From: Xylanibacter ruminicola
Lineage (GTDB): Bacteria; Bacteroidota; Bacteroidia; Bacteroidales; Bacteroidaceae
NCBI RefSeq assembly: GCF_900107775.1
Contig: NZ_FNRF01000003.1
Coordinates: forward strand, 62,001 to 126,000
DNA: 64,000 bases
Direction: 5' to 3'
Made by a program: the position numbers and the translations under genes. Below the pieces are notes generated by a model. That model was not told the origin of the DNA, did no database searches, and saw only the letters and a list, made by a program, of their open reading frames with translations. The number at the start of each line of letters is the position of its first letter. Positions within the stretch are counted from its first letter, which is position 1. Shown piece by piece: positions 1-8,346 of this stretch.

Positions 1-1
1 A

Positions 2-703
2 AAACAATTCCAACTTACTGGTATTGAGCGCACTCGTGTGATTGTAGATAGTCGCTACGATCAGAATCCTGATGAGGCTGCTGTGAAGTTTCTTGAGCCT
101 TACAAGCATGTAAACGACAGCATTATGGGACCCATTGTTGGTACCGTGGCACGTAACATGCATGCCACACGTCCTGAGAGTGATCTTTCTAATCTCCTGG
201 CTGATATTCTGGTATGGTCGGGTAAGGATTATGGCGAGGATCCTGTATTGGGTATTTACAATATGGGGGGTATCCGTGCCGACCTGACAAAGGGTAAGGT
301 AACCTATGGCGATGTGCTGGATGTGGCTCCTTTCGAGAACAAGATTTGCTTTATAACACTTACAGGCGAGCAGGTTCTTACGCTGTATGCTCAGATTGCC
401 CATCGTGGTGGCGAGGGTGTAAGTCATGGCGTAGAGATTGTGGCCACTAAGGATGGTAATCTGCTGTCGGGTATGTTGCATGGTAAGGAAATCGACCCAA
501 AGGCCGATTATCGTATTGCCACTATCAACTACCTGATTGAGGGTAACGATGGTATGCCTGTACTTAAAGAGGGTAGGGATATTATCGCCCCCGATGCAAA
601 GAGCAATAACACCCGATTCCTGCTTATGAACTATTTCAAGGATCATCAGGCTCGTGGTGTTGAAGTAGATTCTAAAGTTGAAGGACGTATTAAAATTCAG
701 TAA
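2..703 (+). CDS. 5'-nucleotidase C-terminal (substrate-binding) domain protein, 5' partial
   Basis: The reading frame is open from base 2, so the N-terminus lies outside the window. The visible part matches the C-terminal domain of UshA/5'-nucleotidase enzymes: an NMGGIRADL segment, the TYGDVLDVAPFENK segment, ITLTGEQVL, and a closing NYLIEGNDGMPVL. In that family this domain binds the nucleoside base, while a separate N-terminal metallophosphatase domain does the hydrolysis. Here the catalytic domain is absent from the visible part and is encoded by the next gene, 3 bases downstream. The two products probably work together in the periplasm on nucleotides. The family call is firm; the physical partnership is inferred. 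Confidence 0.85.
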   Translation, partial: KQFQLTGIERTRVIVDSRYDQNPDEAAVKFLEPYKHVNDSIMGPIVGTVARNMHATRPESDLSNLLADILVWSGKDYGEDPVLGIYNMGGIRADLTKGKVTYGDVLDVAPFENKICFITLTGEQVLTLYAQIAHRGGEGVSHGVEIVATKDGNLLSGMLHGKEIDPKADYRIATINYLIEGNDGMPVLKEGRDIIAPDAKSNNTRFLLMNYFKDHQARGVEVDSKVEGRIKIQ

Positions 704-706
704 GCT

Positions 707-1549
707 ATGCGTAAATTTCATCTTATTATAATGGTTGCGCTCCTGATTGTTGTATCTGCCAGCGCTAAAACCAAGAAGCAGCTTGTAGTGCTGCATACCA
801 ACGATACCCACTCGTGCATTATGCCGCTTAACGAGAATCTTGATAATAAGGATCTGGCTGGTCGCGGTGGCTTTTTGCGTCGTATTAATATGATTAAGGA
901 AGAGCGCCGTCAGCATCCTGATCTGATGTTCTTCGACTCAGGTGATTTCTCGCAGGGCTCTGGTTTCTATACCCTCTTCAAGGGTGAGGTAGAGATTGGC
1001 TTGATGAATCAGATGGGATATGATGCTGTTACCATCGGTAATCACGAGTTCGACTTTGGACTTGAGAATATGGCCAAGCTGTTCCGTATGGCTAATTTCC
1101 CTGTAGTTTGTTCGAACTACGACTTTACAGGCACACCTTGCGAAGGCTTGGTAAAGGATTATATCACCCTGAAGCGTAATGGCCTGAAGATTGGTGTTTA
1201 TGCCTTGGGTGCTCCTATGAAGGGACTGGTGGCTAATAAGAACTGCGAAGGCGTAAAGTTCCTCGATCCTATTGAGACATCGAAGAAGTATATCGATATT
1301 CTGCGCCGTCGCGAGAAGTGCGATGTGGTAATCTGTCTCTCACACTTGGGCTGGGCGATTTCTGAGTATCCCGATCATAAGTTTATGAGCGAGGTGCAGG
1401 GACTCGACTTGGTGCTGGGTGGACATACCCACACTTACATGCCCACACTGGAGTACGCACCTGATAAGACAGGCAAGCAGATTCCTGACGACCAGAATGG
1501 TAAGCACGGCGTGTTTATCGGCAAAATGGTGCTTACGTTCGAGAAGTAA
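707..1549 (+). CDS. Metallophosphatase domain of a split 5'-nucleotidase (UshA-type)
   Basis: 280 residues with a signal peptide (about residues 1-20, cleavage near SASA-K). Calcineurin-like metal ligands are all visible: HTNDTHS (D33, H35), DSGDF (D79), GNHEFDFG (N111-H112), LSHLG (H212) and GGHTHT (H239, H241). It ends straight after the catalytic domain and lacks the C-terminal substrate-binding half, which is the preceding gene 3 bases upstream. Expected role: periplasmic hydrolysis of nucleotides or related phosphoesters. Because the gene has its own signal peptide and the two halves are in reversed order, this is a two-gene arrangement and not a frameshift. Confidence 0.88.
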   Translation: MRKFHLIIMVALLIVVSASAKTKKQLVVLHTNDTHSCIMPLNENLDNKDLAGRGGFLRRINMIKEERRQHPDLMFFDSGDFSQGSGFYTLFKGEVEIGLMNQMGYDAVTIGNHEFDFGLENMAKLFRMANFPVVCSNYDFTGTPCEGLVKDYITLKRNGLKIGVYALGAPMKGLVANKNCEGVKFLDPIETSKKYIDILRRREKCDVVICLSHLGWAISEYPDHKFMSEVQGLDLVLGGHTHTYMPTLEYAPDKTGKQIPDDQNGKHGVFIGKMVLTFEK

Positions 1550-1551
1550 GT

Positions 1552-2259
1552 TTATTCAAAGTAGAACGTTAATACAATCATCTTCGTATGCCCGCTTTTG
1601 ATCGAGTTGGCATACGTTTTTTTATAGTCGTCCTTGATATCGGCCACGTGACTTTTGTCGATTCTGTTGCCTAAGCCATAGCAGAACTTCAATTCGGGTG
1701 CCAGTTTGAAGAAGGGCAGATACAGGTCGCATCCCATGCCAAGCTCCAGCATCAGGTCGGTACGCTGCAGTTGCACTATCTCCTGACTCTTGTTGGTTAG
1801 ATTTATCATGCCGTTAACACCTGCCAGCATATAAGGTCGGATGTTGTTCCATCGCTGGGCCGAAAACTTCAGGTCGATGGGTACCGAAAGATAGGTATTC
1901 TTCAGGTCCTGTGTCTCTGTTCTTGGGTTCCCGTGGGTGTCTGTCTCGTCCAACTTGTGCAAAGTAAGGTGCTTGGCGCCAAAGTGCATGGTGGGTACTA
2001 TGCGTAGGTTCAGATTGTTGGATAAGCGCATGTCGGCCAGTACACCTACCGAGAATCCGGTATTCCAGCGGTCGGCATCGCACACGATAGGCGCTTCGGT
2101 TTCAAACTCAATATCTTGCAGGTTCATGCCTACAGCTATGCCAAAGTGCATAGGGCGCAAGTCGATATATGGCTTGTGCTGTATCACGTATCGTCGTTGG
2201 GCTATACAGCTTGTGGCGATGCAGAGTGTTGCTATGATGGATAGAATTCTAATTCTCAT
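1552..2259 (-). CDS. porT: PorT-like outer-membrane beta-barrel protein
   Basis: 235 residues from the ATG at 2259; an upstream TTG in the same frame is less likely because it adds residues before the signal peptide. The signal peptide ends near SCIAQ. The mature protein opens with YIDLRPMHFGIAVGMNLQD, then alternating hydrophobic strands and a final aromatic residue in a terminal VLTFYFE, as in outer-membrane barrels. Size, the strand pattern and the HFG(F/I)-G-(L/M) opening match PorT, a barrel needed for type IX secretion. Two other type IX genes (porW, porX) lie 18-22 kb away, which supports the reading. It could be a paralogous PorT-family barrel of other function. Confidence 0.65.
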   Translation of the reverse strand: MRIRILSIIATLCIATSCIAQRRYVIQHKPYIDLRPMHFGIAVGMNLQDIEFETEAPIVCDADRWNTGFSVGVLADMRLSNNLNLRIVPTMHFGAKHLTLHKLDETDTHGNPRTETQDLKNTYLSVPIDLKFSAQRWNNIRPYMLAGVNGMINLTNKSQEIVQLQRTDLMLELGMGCDLYLPFFKLAPELKFCYGLGNRIDKSHVADIKDDYKKTYANSIKSGHTKMIVLTFYFE

Positions 2260-2346
2260 ACATATATAATAACGCAAAAATTGTCATTTTATTATAGTAA
2301 TTCTTATTTCGACATTGTATAAATTATATAAATTTTCTACCTAAAG

Positions 2347-2378
2347 TTTGGTATGAACAAATTTTTATTGTACCTTTG
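2347..2378 (+). promoter_or_regulatory. Promoter of the ferredoxin gene
   Basis: TTTG (2347-2350), a 20-base spacer and TACCTTTG (2371-2378) match the Bacteroidetes primary promoter. Transcription should begin about 4 bases past the second box, giving a leader of about 50 bases to the ATG at 2431. Confidence 0.85.
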
Positions 2379-2430
2379 CATCATTAAAAGTGAGTATTAA
2401 CAGTATTAACAATTTAATTGATTAAGAATT

Positions 2431-2598
2431 ATGGCATATGTAATTGGTGACGACTGCATCGCTTGCGGTACATGTCAGGGTGAGTGCCCAGTAGAGGCTA
2501 TTTCTGAGGGTGAGAAGTATTCTATCAACCCCGATCTCTGCACAGAGTGTGGTACTTGTGCTTCTGTTTGTCCCTCTGAGGCTATCAGCCTTCCCTAA
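2431..2598 (+). CDS. 2x[4Fe-4S] ferredoxin
   Basis: A 55-residue protein. Two CxxCxxCxxxCP motifs, C9/C12/C15/C19 and C37/C40/C43/C47, bind two [4Fe-4S] clusters as in clostridial-type ferredoxins. It is a soluble low-potential electron carrier in the cytoplasm; likely partners are 2-oxoacid:ferredoxin oxidoreductases, none of which is in this window. It is a single-gene unit with its own strong promoter (2347-2378) and a strong terminator (2625-2659). Confidence 0.95.
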   Translation: MAYVIGDDCIACGTCQGECPVEAISEGEKYSINPDLCTECGTCASVCPSEAISLP

Positions 2599-2624
2599 TA
2601 AGATAGGACATATTGAAAGTATAG

Positions 2625-2659
2625 CAGGTGTTTCCAATAAGGAAACACCTGTTTTCTTT
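2625..2659 (+). terminator. Rho-independent terminator after the ferredoxin gene
   Basis: A perfect 11-bp stem CAGGTGTTTCC/GGAAACACCTG with loop AATAA (2625-2651), followed by a T-rich run. Confidence 0.9.
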
Positions 2660-2671
2660 ATTGGAAAATAA

Positions 2672-2710
2672 TCACATAAAAAAGAGATGTTCATTGCTGA
2701 ACACCTCTTT
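2672..2710 (-). terminator. Terminator of the exbB-TPR operon
   Basis: Inverted repeat 2681-2693/2698-2710 (AAAGAGATGTTCA with TGAACACCTCTTT, one mismatch). On the minus strand it is followed by TTTTTTATG. It lies 22 bases past the stop of the TPR gene. Confidence 0.8.
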
Positions 2711-2731
2711 CTTTGTATTGTAATGCTTGAA

Positions 2732-4156
2732 TTACTTCAGATCACGAATCTGCTTAGCAGCAGGATACTCTGGGTCGATAGCCAGAATCTTGTTAGCATA
2801 CTCCTTAGCCAATGCCTTGTTCTTGCCAAACAAGAAAGCATTCGACATCAGGTAGTGCAAGCTGTACTTCAGCATGATGTCCTCGCCCTTAGTGCGATCA
2901 GCCTTACCCTCGAGCAGTTCTACAACCTTCTGGTAGTCGGGCTTAGCAAGACCCTTCTCACCGTTCTTGTCCAGCTTGTTATTCATTGTAGCGCACTGGT
3001 AAGCAGCGTATGTGCTCTGTACAGGGAACTTCTCAGCCATAGCATGGTAGGCAGCAATAGCCTTCTTGATGAACTCAGCCTTGCGAGCCTCGTCCTCGTC
3101 AGCATACTTAGAGTAAATCTTAGCAATACCTTCCATATCGTCAGAGTTTACATCGGGCTTGCAAGCCAGATACTGATCGTAGTACTTGATGGCATTGTCG
3201 AACTCCTTGTCCTTCAGATATGAGTCAGATACGCTCTTCAGGATAGCCCAGCGCTTAATCATCGACTGATCGTTAACCAGCTTCAGAGCCTCGTCGTAGT
3301 GAGCATACATGTTAGCCTTATCCTCCAGAGCCTGATAAATCAGAGCTGTGTAGAAGTGGTCGTACTCAGATACCTTGGCGCTGTCGGTCTCAAAGAAGTA
3401 CTTGTGGATGTAATCCTTAGCAGCCTCGTAGTTCTTCAACTCGTAGTTTGAGAACATAGCCAAACGGTTGAATGTTGGGTTACGTGGCTCGAGCTTGATA
3501 CCTGCCTCGGCAGCACGGAGTGCATCCTGGAAGTGACCAGTAAAGTAGCTGGCGCGTACAAACTCGTTCAGACCCAGCTTATCCAGCTTGCCGATGTTTG
3601 CCTTGGCATAGTTCTCGTAAGCCTGCTTCTCATCACCAGCCAGCATGTAGATGTGAGCTGTGATAGCATCAACATCCTCGTTGGGGCACTGAGCCTTCAT
3701 TTCCTGCAGCTTCTTGGCAGCCTGACTTGGGCTGATCTTACGATATACCATAGCCCACTTCTTGTAACCCTCAGGATTCTTTGGGTCGAATGTGATAGCC
3801 TGGTTGTAGTAACCTGCAGCCTTACCACCATCTGTTCCGTAAGCCGACTCGATGTCGCCTAACAGCAGATAGGCAGGAGCGAACTGATACTTAGGCTTAC
3901 CGGCTTCGTTAGCGTAGTTGGCAAACAAGCGGGCATTTGCTGTGTCCTTCTGAGCATAGAAGGCCTGACCGATCTTAATCAGCGCAGCAGCATCCTTCTT
4001 GTTCTTCTTGTAGGCAACTTTTGCTAACTCGGCTACATTAGGAGCCTTTGACTTAATACCGTCGAGAGCTGCATTGAGCTCTGCTTCCTGTGCATTAGCG
4101 GTGGCGCTGAAACCTGTCAGCAACGCACCCATAACTAGATATTTAATTGCTTTCAT
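2732..4156 (-). CDS. Periplasmic TPR-repeat protein
   Basis: 474 residues with a signal peptide (cleavage near ANAQ at residues 20-23). The rest is helical with repeated TPR-like units such as APAYLLLGDIESAYGT, PEGYKKWAMVYRKI and AIKYYDQYLACKP, ending in KALAKEYANKILAIDPEYPAAKQI. It is the last gene of the exbB-exbD-exbD-tonB-pstS-like operon. That conserved placement in Bacteroidales suggests a periplasmic scaffold linked to TonB-dependent transport; the exact partner cannot be read from the sequence. Confidence 0.8.
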   Translation of the reverse strand: MKAIKYLVMGALLTGFSATANAQEAELNAALDGIKSKAPNVAELAKVAYKKNKKDAAALIKIGQAFYAQKDTANARLFANYANEAGKPKYQFAPAYLLLGDIESAYGTDGGKAAGYYNQAITFDPKNPEGYKKWAMVYRKISPSQAAKKLQEMKAQCPNEDVDAITAHIYMLAGDEKQAYENYAKANIGKLDKLGLNEFVRASYFTGHFQDALRAAEAGIKLEPRNPTFNRLAMFSNYELKNYEAAKDYIHKYFFETDSAKVSEYDHFYTALIYQALEDKANMYAHYDEALKLVNDQSMIKRWAILKSVSDSYLKDKEFDNAIKYYDQYLACKPDVNSDDMEGIAKIYSKYADEDEARKAEFIKKAIAAYHAMAEKFPVQSTYAAYQCATMNNKLDKNGEKGLAKPDYQKVVELLEGKADRTKGEDIMLKYSLHYLMSNAFLFGKNKALAKEYANKILAIDPEYPAAKQIRDLK

Positions 4157-4231
4157 AATTTCTGTTTTTAAGTTCTACATTCTGTTTACTGTTCTCTCTT
4201 TTATGACGTTTTGATTAGAATTTGGTTTAAA

Positions 4232-5191
4232 TTATTTGTTGTTTACAATTACATCTCTAACGTTCATATTGGCTGTGCGTGGCAGTAATCCGTAGCGCAG
4301 AATAATCTTTTGTCCCTTAGGTAGCTGCACAAAGTGGGTGAAGCTGCTTGGTACACCGTTGCGGGTATCGTTCAGCAGGGCGTAGATAGTGCGGCGCAGG
4401 GGATAGTTGCCATTATATAAATAGTACTGATAGGGCTTCCAGCTGTTATGCTTCGTTGCCGAGTCGAGCTTTGAAACGCCCATCACTGTTATATTCTTCT
4501 TAAAGGTAACATTGGTGGTGTCGCGCTTGTCGTTCAGCCAGTTCGAACCGATGATGCCCAGTGAGTTGGGGTGGTTCTCAACATAGTCGATAACGGCAGC
4601 ACTTGTTTTGGCAGCTCCAATGTTGGGGGCCTTAAACTGTTTGCCACCAAGGATTGAGTCAACACACCAGCGAACGGTGCTCGAGAGTGGATTGTCGAAT
4701 ACCACGTCGATGACTCCCAGCTTGTTCTGTGGGTAAATTTCGTCCCACTTGGTAATCTCGCCCTTCAGGATACGTGCAAAATCCTTAATGGTAATGCACG
4801 AGTCGGGGTTTGAGTTGTTTACGATAATGGCCAGTCCGTCGTAAGCAACAGGGATGGCTCTTGGCAGGAACTTCTGGGCAATCAGGTCCTGACGCTCTTT
4901 CTTGGTAAAGTCGCGTGTGGTGAATGCCAGCCATGTTTCCTGTTTCATCAGCTTCTTAACTGCATCCTGCTCGTTGATGTAAACGGGTGTGATAGAGTCG
5001 AGGGTCTGATTAGTAAAATAATATAGTTCCTCATCGATGATGGGGAAGAAACTTTCGTCGGCCGTCAGTATGCTGGCAGCCTTCTGATATGCTTGTTCCT
5101 TTTCAGGATTAGGCTTGTTCCCACATCCAGGGAACAAGCCTAATATCAGTGTTAATCCAACTAAATGATATATTTTGTTGAATGCGTTCAT
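4232..5191 (-). CDS. PstS-like phosphate/anion-binding lipoprotein
   Basis: 319 residues with a lipoprotein signal (lipobox GLFPGC, Cys23). The mature part follows the PBP-like fold of PstS: a hinge segment with VAYDGLAIIVNNSNPD, ITIKDFARILKGEITKWDE, and a phosphate-loop-like SSTVRWCVDS. It starts 18 bases after the tonB stop. No PstC, PstA or PstB permease is in the operon, so it may serve TonB-dependent uptake, or signalling, and not a classical Pst transporter. PstS-type fold: confident. Ligand: inferred. Confidence 0.75.
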   Translation of the reverse strand: MNAFNKIYHLVGLTLILGLFPGCGNKPNPEKEQAYQKAASILTADESFFPIIDEELYYFTNQTLDSITPVYINEQDAVKKLMKQETWLAFTTRDFTKKERQDLIAQKFLPRAIPVAYDGLAIIVNNSNPDSCITIKDFARILKGEITKWDEIYPQNKLGVIDVVFDNPLSSTVRWCVDSILGGKQFKAPNIGAAKTSAAVIDYVENHPNSLGIIGSNWLNDKRDTTNVTFKKNITVMGVSKLDSATKHNSWKPYQYYLYNGNYPLRRTIYALLNDTRNGVPSSFTHFVQLPKGQKIILRYGLLPRTANMNVRDVIVNNK

Positions 5192-5209
5192 TTCAAATTT
5201 TGTTGAGCA

Positions 5210-6043
5210 TTACTGCAGGCGGAATGTTACAGGTACGGTGTACTTTACACGTACTGCGCTACCGTTCTGCTTACCAGGAATCCAGTGTGGCATTGACTTA
5301 ACAACGCGCTGTGCCTCCTTGTCGAGTGAGGGGTCAACGCTCTTTACAACCTTAACGTCGGTGATAGAACCATCACGCTCTACAACGAAGGTTACAACTA
5401 CACGACCCTGTACACCGTTCTCCTCGGCTACTACTGGATACTTGATATTCTTAGACAGATACTCGAACAGAGCTGAGCTACCACCAGGGAACTGAGGCAT
5501 CTCCTCTACCACGTCGAATACCTTGGTCTCTTCAACCTTTGGTGGCTCGGGTTCTGCGATAGTTTCCTTAACCTTCAGTACCTCACCAGCTGCATCATCG
5601 TCACCCTTTACATCGAATGCACCGATTGCAGTGTTAGTTTCCTGAAGTTCTTCCTGTGACTTCATCTCCTGGTCTTCTTTAACCTCAGAGTCTTTCTTAA
5701 TCTCAGGAACGGTGAAGGCTACTGAACTCTTTACCTTCTCTACCTCAATTTTCTCAATTTCGGGCTCATCTTTGCGCTCTACCTTAGCCTCCTTCTTCTC
5801 AGCCAGACTGGCGAGCTCTACGTCGGTTTCGATAGCAGCGTTACGAGCGGCCATGTAATTATCGAAAGACACCTTAGCGATGACGATGGCTGCGATGATA
5901 GCAAAACCAACGAACATAGTGATCAGTGCCTTCAGGTTACGTGTACCTGTGCTCTTGCGCAATTGATAAGCTCCGTATGCCTGGTTCTTACCTTCGAATA
6001 CGAGGTCGACCCAGCTGTTGTCAATAAGATCTATTTTTGCCAT
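5210..6043 (-). CDS. tonB: Energy transducer TonB
   Basis: 277 residues. A cytoplasmic N-tail, one membrane helix near residues 40-58 (LITMFVGFAIIAAIVIAKV), a charged Glu/Lys/Pro-rich periplasmic spacer (about 75-185), and a C-terminal TonB domain. The domain opens with the Bacteroidetes signature MPQFPGGSSALFEYLSKNIKYP and has GRVVVTFVVERDGSITDVKVVKS. It couples inner-membrane proton motive force to SusC-type receptors. It follows two exbD genes and exbB in one transcription unit. Confidence 0.95.
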   Translation of the reverse strand: MAKIDLIDNSWVDLVFEGKNQAYGAYQLRKSTGTRNLKALITMFVGFAIIAAIVIAKVSFDNYMAARNAAIETDVELASLAEKKEAKVERKDEPEIEKIEVEKVKSSVAFTVPEIKKDSEVKEDQEMKSQEELQETNTAIGAFDVKGDDDAAGEVLKVKETIAEPEPPKVEETKVFDVVEEMPQFPGGSSALFEYLSKNIKYPVVAEENGVQGRVVVTFVVERDGSITDVKVVKSVDPSLDKEAQRVVKSMPHWIPGKQNGSAVRVKYTVPVTFRLQ

Positions 6044-6065
6044 AGTCTATTCTACATTTTAGGGG

Positions 6066-6731
6066 TTACTTGACGCCAGCCTTCTCGATGAGAGCCTTAT
6101 CGTCGTCACTCATCTTGTCGACATTGTCAATCACATACTTATCAATATTGCTAATGAGCATCTCGTCGAGCGCAGCAACCATATTTTCATAGGTAGCTGA
6201 GTTGAGAGGACGGATGATGACGGTCATAGTAGGCACCTTCTCGCCTGAGGGCAGTTCACCCTTCTTCAGCTTCTTCAGAGCCTCCTGATACTGCTCGTCG
6301 GTCATCTTTGAGTTGTACTCATTCTTCTTAGCATCGAGCTCCTTCTTTGCCATCTTAATCTTGGCTACAGGGTTAACACCCTCTTCAGTAGTGTGCTCGT
6401 TAAGAACTTTCTCGATACCATCCTTACCATAGCTGGTTGGCTTTACGCATGAAGGATCGTCGTAGTTGGGCAGACCAGCTACATACCAAACCTTGTCGTT
6501 AGCACCCAGATAGAGTGTGATAGTGTGAGAAGCCTTTGTTACCTGCTTATCCTCTTCGTTCATCTGCTTGGTGTCGTCGTTTGACGGCATGGTAAGCTGC
6601 ATAGCCTGCGGCTTAGCCAGTGTAGTACACAGCATGAAGAAGGTGATAAGAAGCATCATCATGTCTACCATTGGCGTGAAGTTCACGCGGGTATCCATCT
6701 TTTTCTGCTTTGATAGATTCTTTTTTGCCAT
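6066..6731 (-). CDS. exbD: ExbD/TolR-family biopolymer transport protein (second copy)
   Basis: 221 residues. One N-terminal membrane helix, FTPMVDMMMLLITFFML, carries the ExbD Asp (PMVD) that takes part in proton passage. The periplasmic domain is longer than in E. coli ExbD (about 140 residues) and includes a Lys-rich insert near residues 125-160. It lies 7 bases after the other exbD and 22 bases before tonB. The paired exbD genes suggest an ExbB5-ExbD hetero-pair, which is inference. Confidence 0.92.
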   Translation of the reverse strand: MAKKNLSKQKKMDTRVNFTPMVDMMMLLITFFMLCTTLAKPQAMQLTMPSNDDTKQMNEEDKQVTKASHTITLYLGANDKVWYVAGLPNYDDPSCVKPTSYGKDGIEKVLNEHTTEEGVNPVAKIKMAKKELDAKKNEYNSKMTDEQYQEALKKLKKGELPSGEKVPTMTVIIRPLNSATYENMVAALDEMLISNIDKYVIDNVDKMSDDDKALIEKAGVK

Positions 6732-6738
6732 AATACTA

Positions 6739-7356
6739 CTAGTCGTTTAAACGTTTAACATCGAGATTCGTGATCAGCTGGAAACGGTTCTCGCTCATAT
6801 CCTGGAGCTCTGACATCAACTTCTTAATTGAAGCATAAGGAGTCTTAGAATCGCACTTGATGGCGAGTTTGATGTCGGGGTTTGCCTCGCGGGCTGCTGT
6901 AACCCACTCCTGGAACTCGCTCTTACCACCGTTGATACTATCAAGCGGCAGACCGAGCTTCTGGATTGCCTCACCCATCTTTTCTGTATCGAGGTTCAGA
7001 TAGTTACCAAGCTGAGCCATTGGAGCTCCAACCATAGCATCCTCGCGGAAGTGCTTAATCTGGTTGGCGTTCAGCTGGATACCAAACTTGTCTGTCATGG
7101 TCTCCAACATGGCCTGCATGTTGTTCTTGTTTTCGGTACCACAGTAGATGCGTCCCTCTGGAGTTACCAGAATGTTGAGCACATCCTGCTCTGGTATCTT
7201 AACCTCAGACACAGAATTAGGCGCTGTGACTTGAACTGGTTCTGGTGTCAAGAATGTTGAAGTCAACATAAAGAAACACAGAAGCAGCGTCATCACGTCT
7301 GACATTGGCGTCATGTCAATCCAGATGTCTTTTTTCTGTATCTTAATTTTTGCCAT
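6739..7356 (-). CDS. exbD: ExbD/TolR-family biopolymer transport protein (first copy)
   Basis: 205 residues. The N-terminal helix MTPMSDVMTLLLCFFML has the conserved membrane Asp. The periplasmic part contains the usual IKCDSKTPYASIKKLMSELQ helix-strand end of ExbD (residues about 165-185). It sits between exbB (42 bases upstream) and the second exbD. Confidence 0.92.
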   Translation of the reverse strand: MAKIKIQKKDIWIDMTPMSDVMTLLLCFFMLTSTFLTPEPVQVTAPNSVSEVKIPEQDVLNILVTPEGRIYCGTENKNNMQAMLETMTDKFGIQLNANQIKHFREDAMVGAPMAQLGNYLNLDTEKMGEAIQKLGLPLDSINGGKSEFQEWVTAAREANPDIKLAIKCDSKTPYASIKKLMSELQDMSENRFQLITNLDVKRLND

Positions 7357-7398
7357 TCTCTAATTGCTTTAATGCGTTAATAAATGAATGGTAAAAAA

Positions 7399-8229
7399 TT
7401 AAGCCTCGTTGTGGTTAGAATCGTATGTAGCGGCGATTGTGTAACCAATCTCATCGAGAGCGTATGTCAGCTTGTCGATCTTGTTTGAGAAGAAGTTGTA
7501 AACTACGGTAGCTACCCATGATGTCAAGATACCAGAAGCTGTGTTAACCAGAGCCTCAGAAATACCTGCAGACAGAGCCATAGAGTCAGCACCACCACCA
7601 GCAGACAGAGCCTGGAACGAACCGATCATACCAAGTACGGTACCGAACAGAGCGGTCAGAGTACCCAGAGATACGATGGTAGCAACCATTGGGAGGTTCA
7701 TCTGCAGAGTAGGCATCTCGAGCTGAGTAGCCTCCTCGTGAGCCTGCTGGATCTTAGCAACCTTAGCAGCCTTCTTCAGAGTGTCGTTACCCTCAACGTC
7801 CTTATAAGCGGCGATAGAAGCCTTAACTACGTTAGCTACAGAACCCTGCATCTTGTCGCAAAGCTTGTCAGCCTCGTCGAACTTCTGAGCCTTGATGAGC
7901 TCCTTAACCTGTGCAGTGAACTTAGCGAGGTTGATCTTACCAGAAGCGGTCTTGATAGCGAAGAAACGCTCAATACCCAGGCAGATAACGGTGAAGAGAA
8001 GAGTCAGGATCAGACCTACTACGAAACCTCCCTTATAAACAGTACCCAGCAGGTTTGCAGGATGACCGCTGCGATCGCCACCAACGAAGTTGTCGGGGTT
8101 ACCCATTACGAAGTACCATACACCATAACCAGCTAATGCACAAATTACCAGGATAATCCATGCTGCCTTAATACCACCAAAGCCCGAATTCTTTTTGGCT
8201 GGGGCTGCAGCCTTTGTTGTTGTTGCCAT
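7399..8229 (-). CDS. exbB: MotA/TolQ/ExbB proton channel family protein
   Basis: 276 residues with three membrane helices: near residues 20-40, 68-90, and the paired MVATIVSLGTLTALFGTVLGMIG and EALVNTASGILTSWVATVVYNFF region near 190-255. The last two are the ExbB/TolQ channel helices. An Ala/Lys-rich N-tail precedes the first helix, as is common in this phylum. It is the first gene of the operon that ends with the TPR protein. It forms the inner-membrane proton channel that drives TonB. Confidence 0.95.
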   Translation of the reverse strand: MATTTKAAAPAKKNSGFGGIKAAWIILVICALAGYGVWYFVMGNPDNFVGGDRSGHPANLLGTVYKGGFVVGLILTLLFTVICLGIERFFAIKTASGKINLAKFTAQVKELIKAQKFDEADKLCDKMQGSVANVVKASIAAYKDVEGNDTLKKAAKVAKIQQAHEEATQLEMPTLQMNLPMVATIVSLGTLTALFGTVLGMIGSFQALSAGGGADSMALSAGISEALVNTASGILTSWVATVVYNFFSNKIDKLTYALDEIGYTIAATYDSNHNEA

Positions 8230-8282
8230 AAAATAATTAATTTTTTAGTTATTATAAATAAATAAAGATTTGTTTCACCTCG

Positions 8283-8290
8283 CAAAAGTA
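8283..8290 (-). promoter_or_regulatory. Probable -7 box of the exbB operon
   Basis: On the minus strand TACTTTTG, 53 bases before the exbB start. A CTTG lies 18 bases further upstream, a poor -33 match, so only the -7 box is convincing. Confidence 0.5.
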
Positions 8291-8346
8291 GCAAAATAAA
8301 GCGGAATACAAGCCTAATTAATACATTTTAACTATGAATTTCCGAA

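Noticed and set aside
2..1549. Frameshift in a single ushA gene
   Set aside because: The domain order is reversed and the second gene has its own signal peptide.
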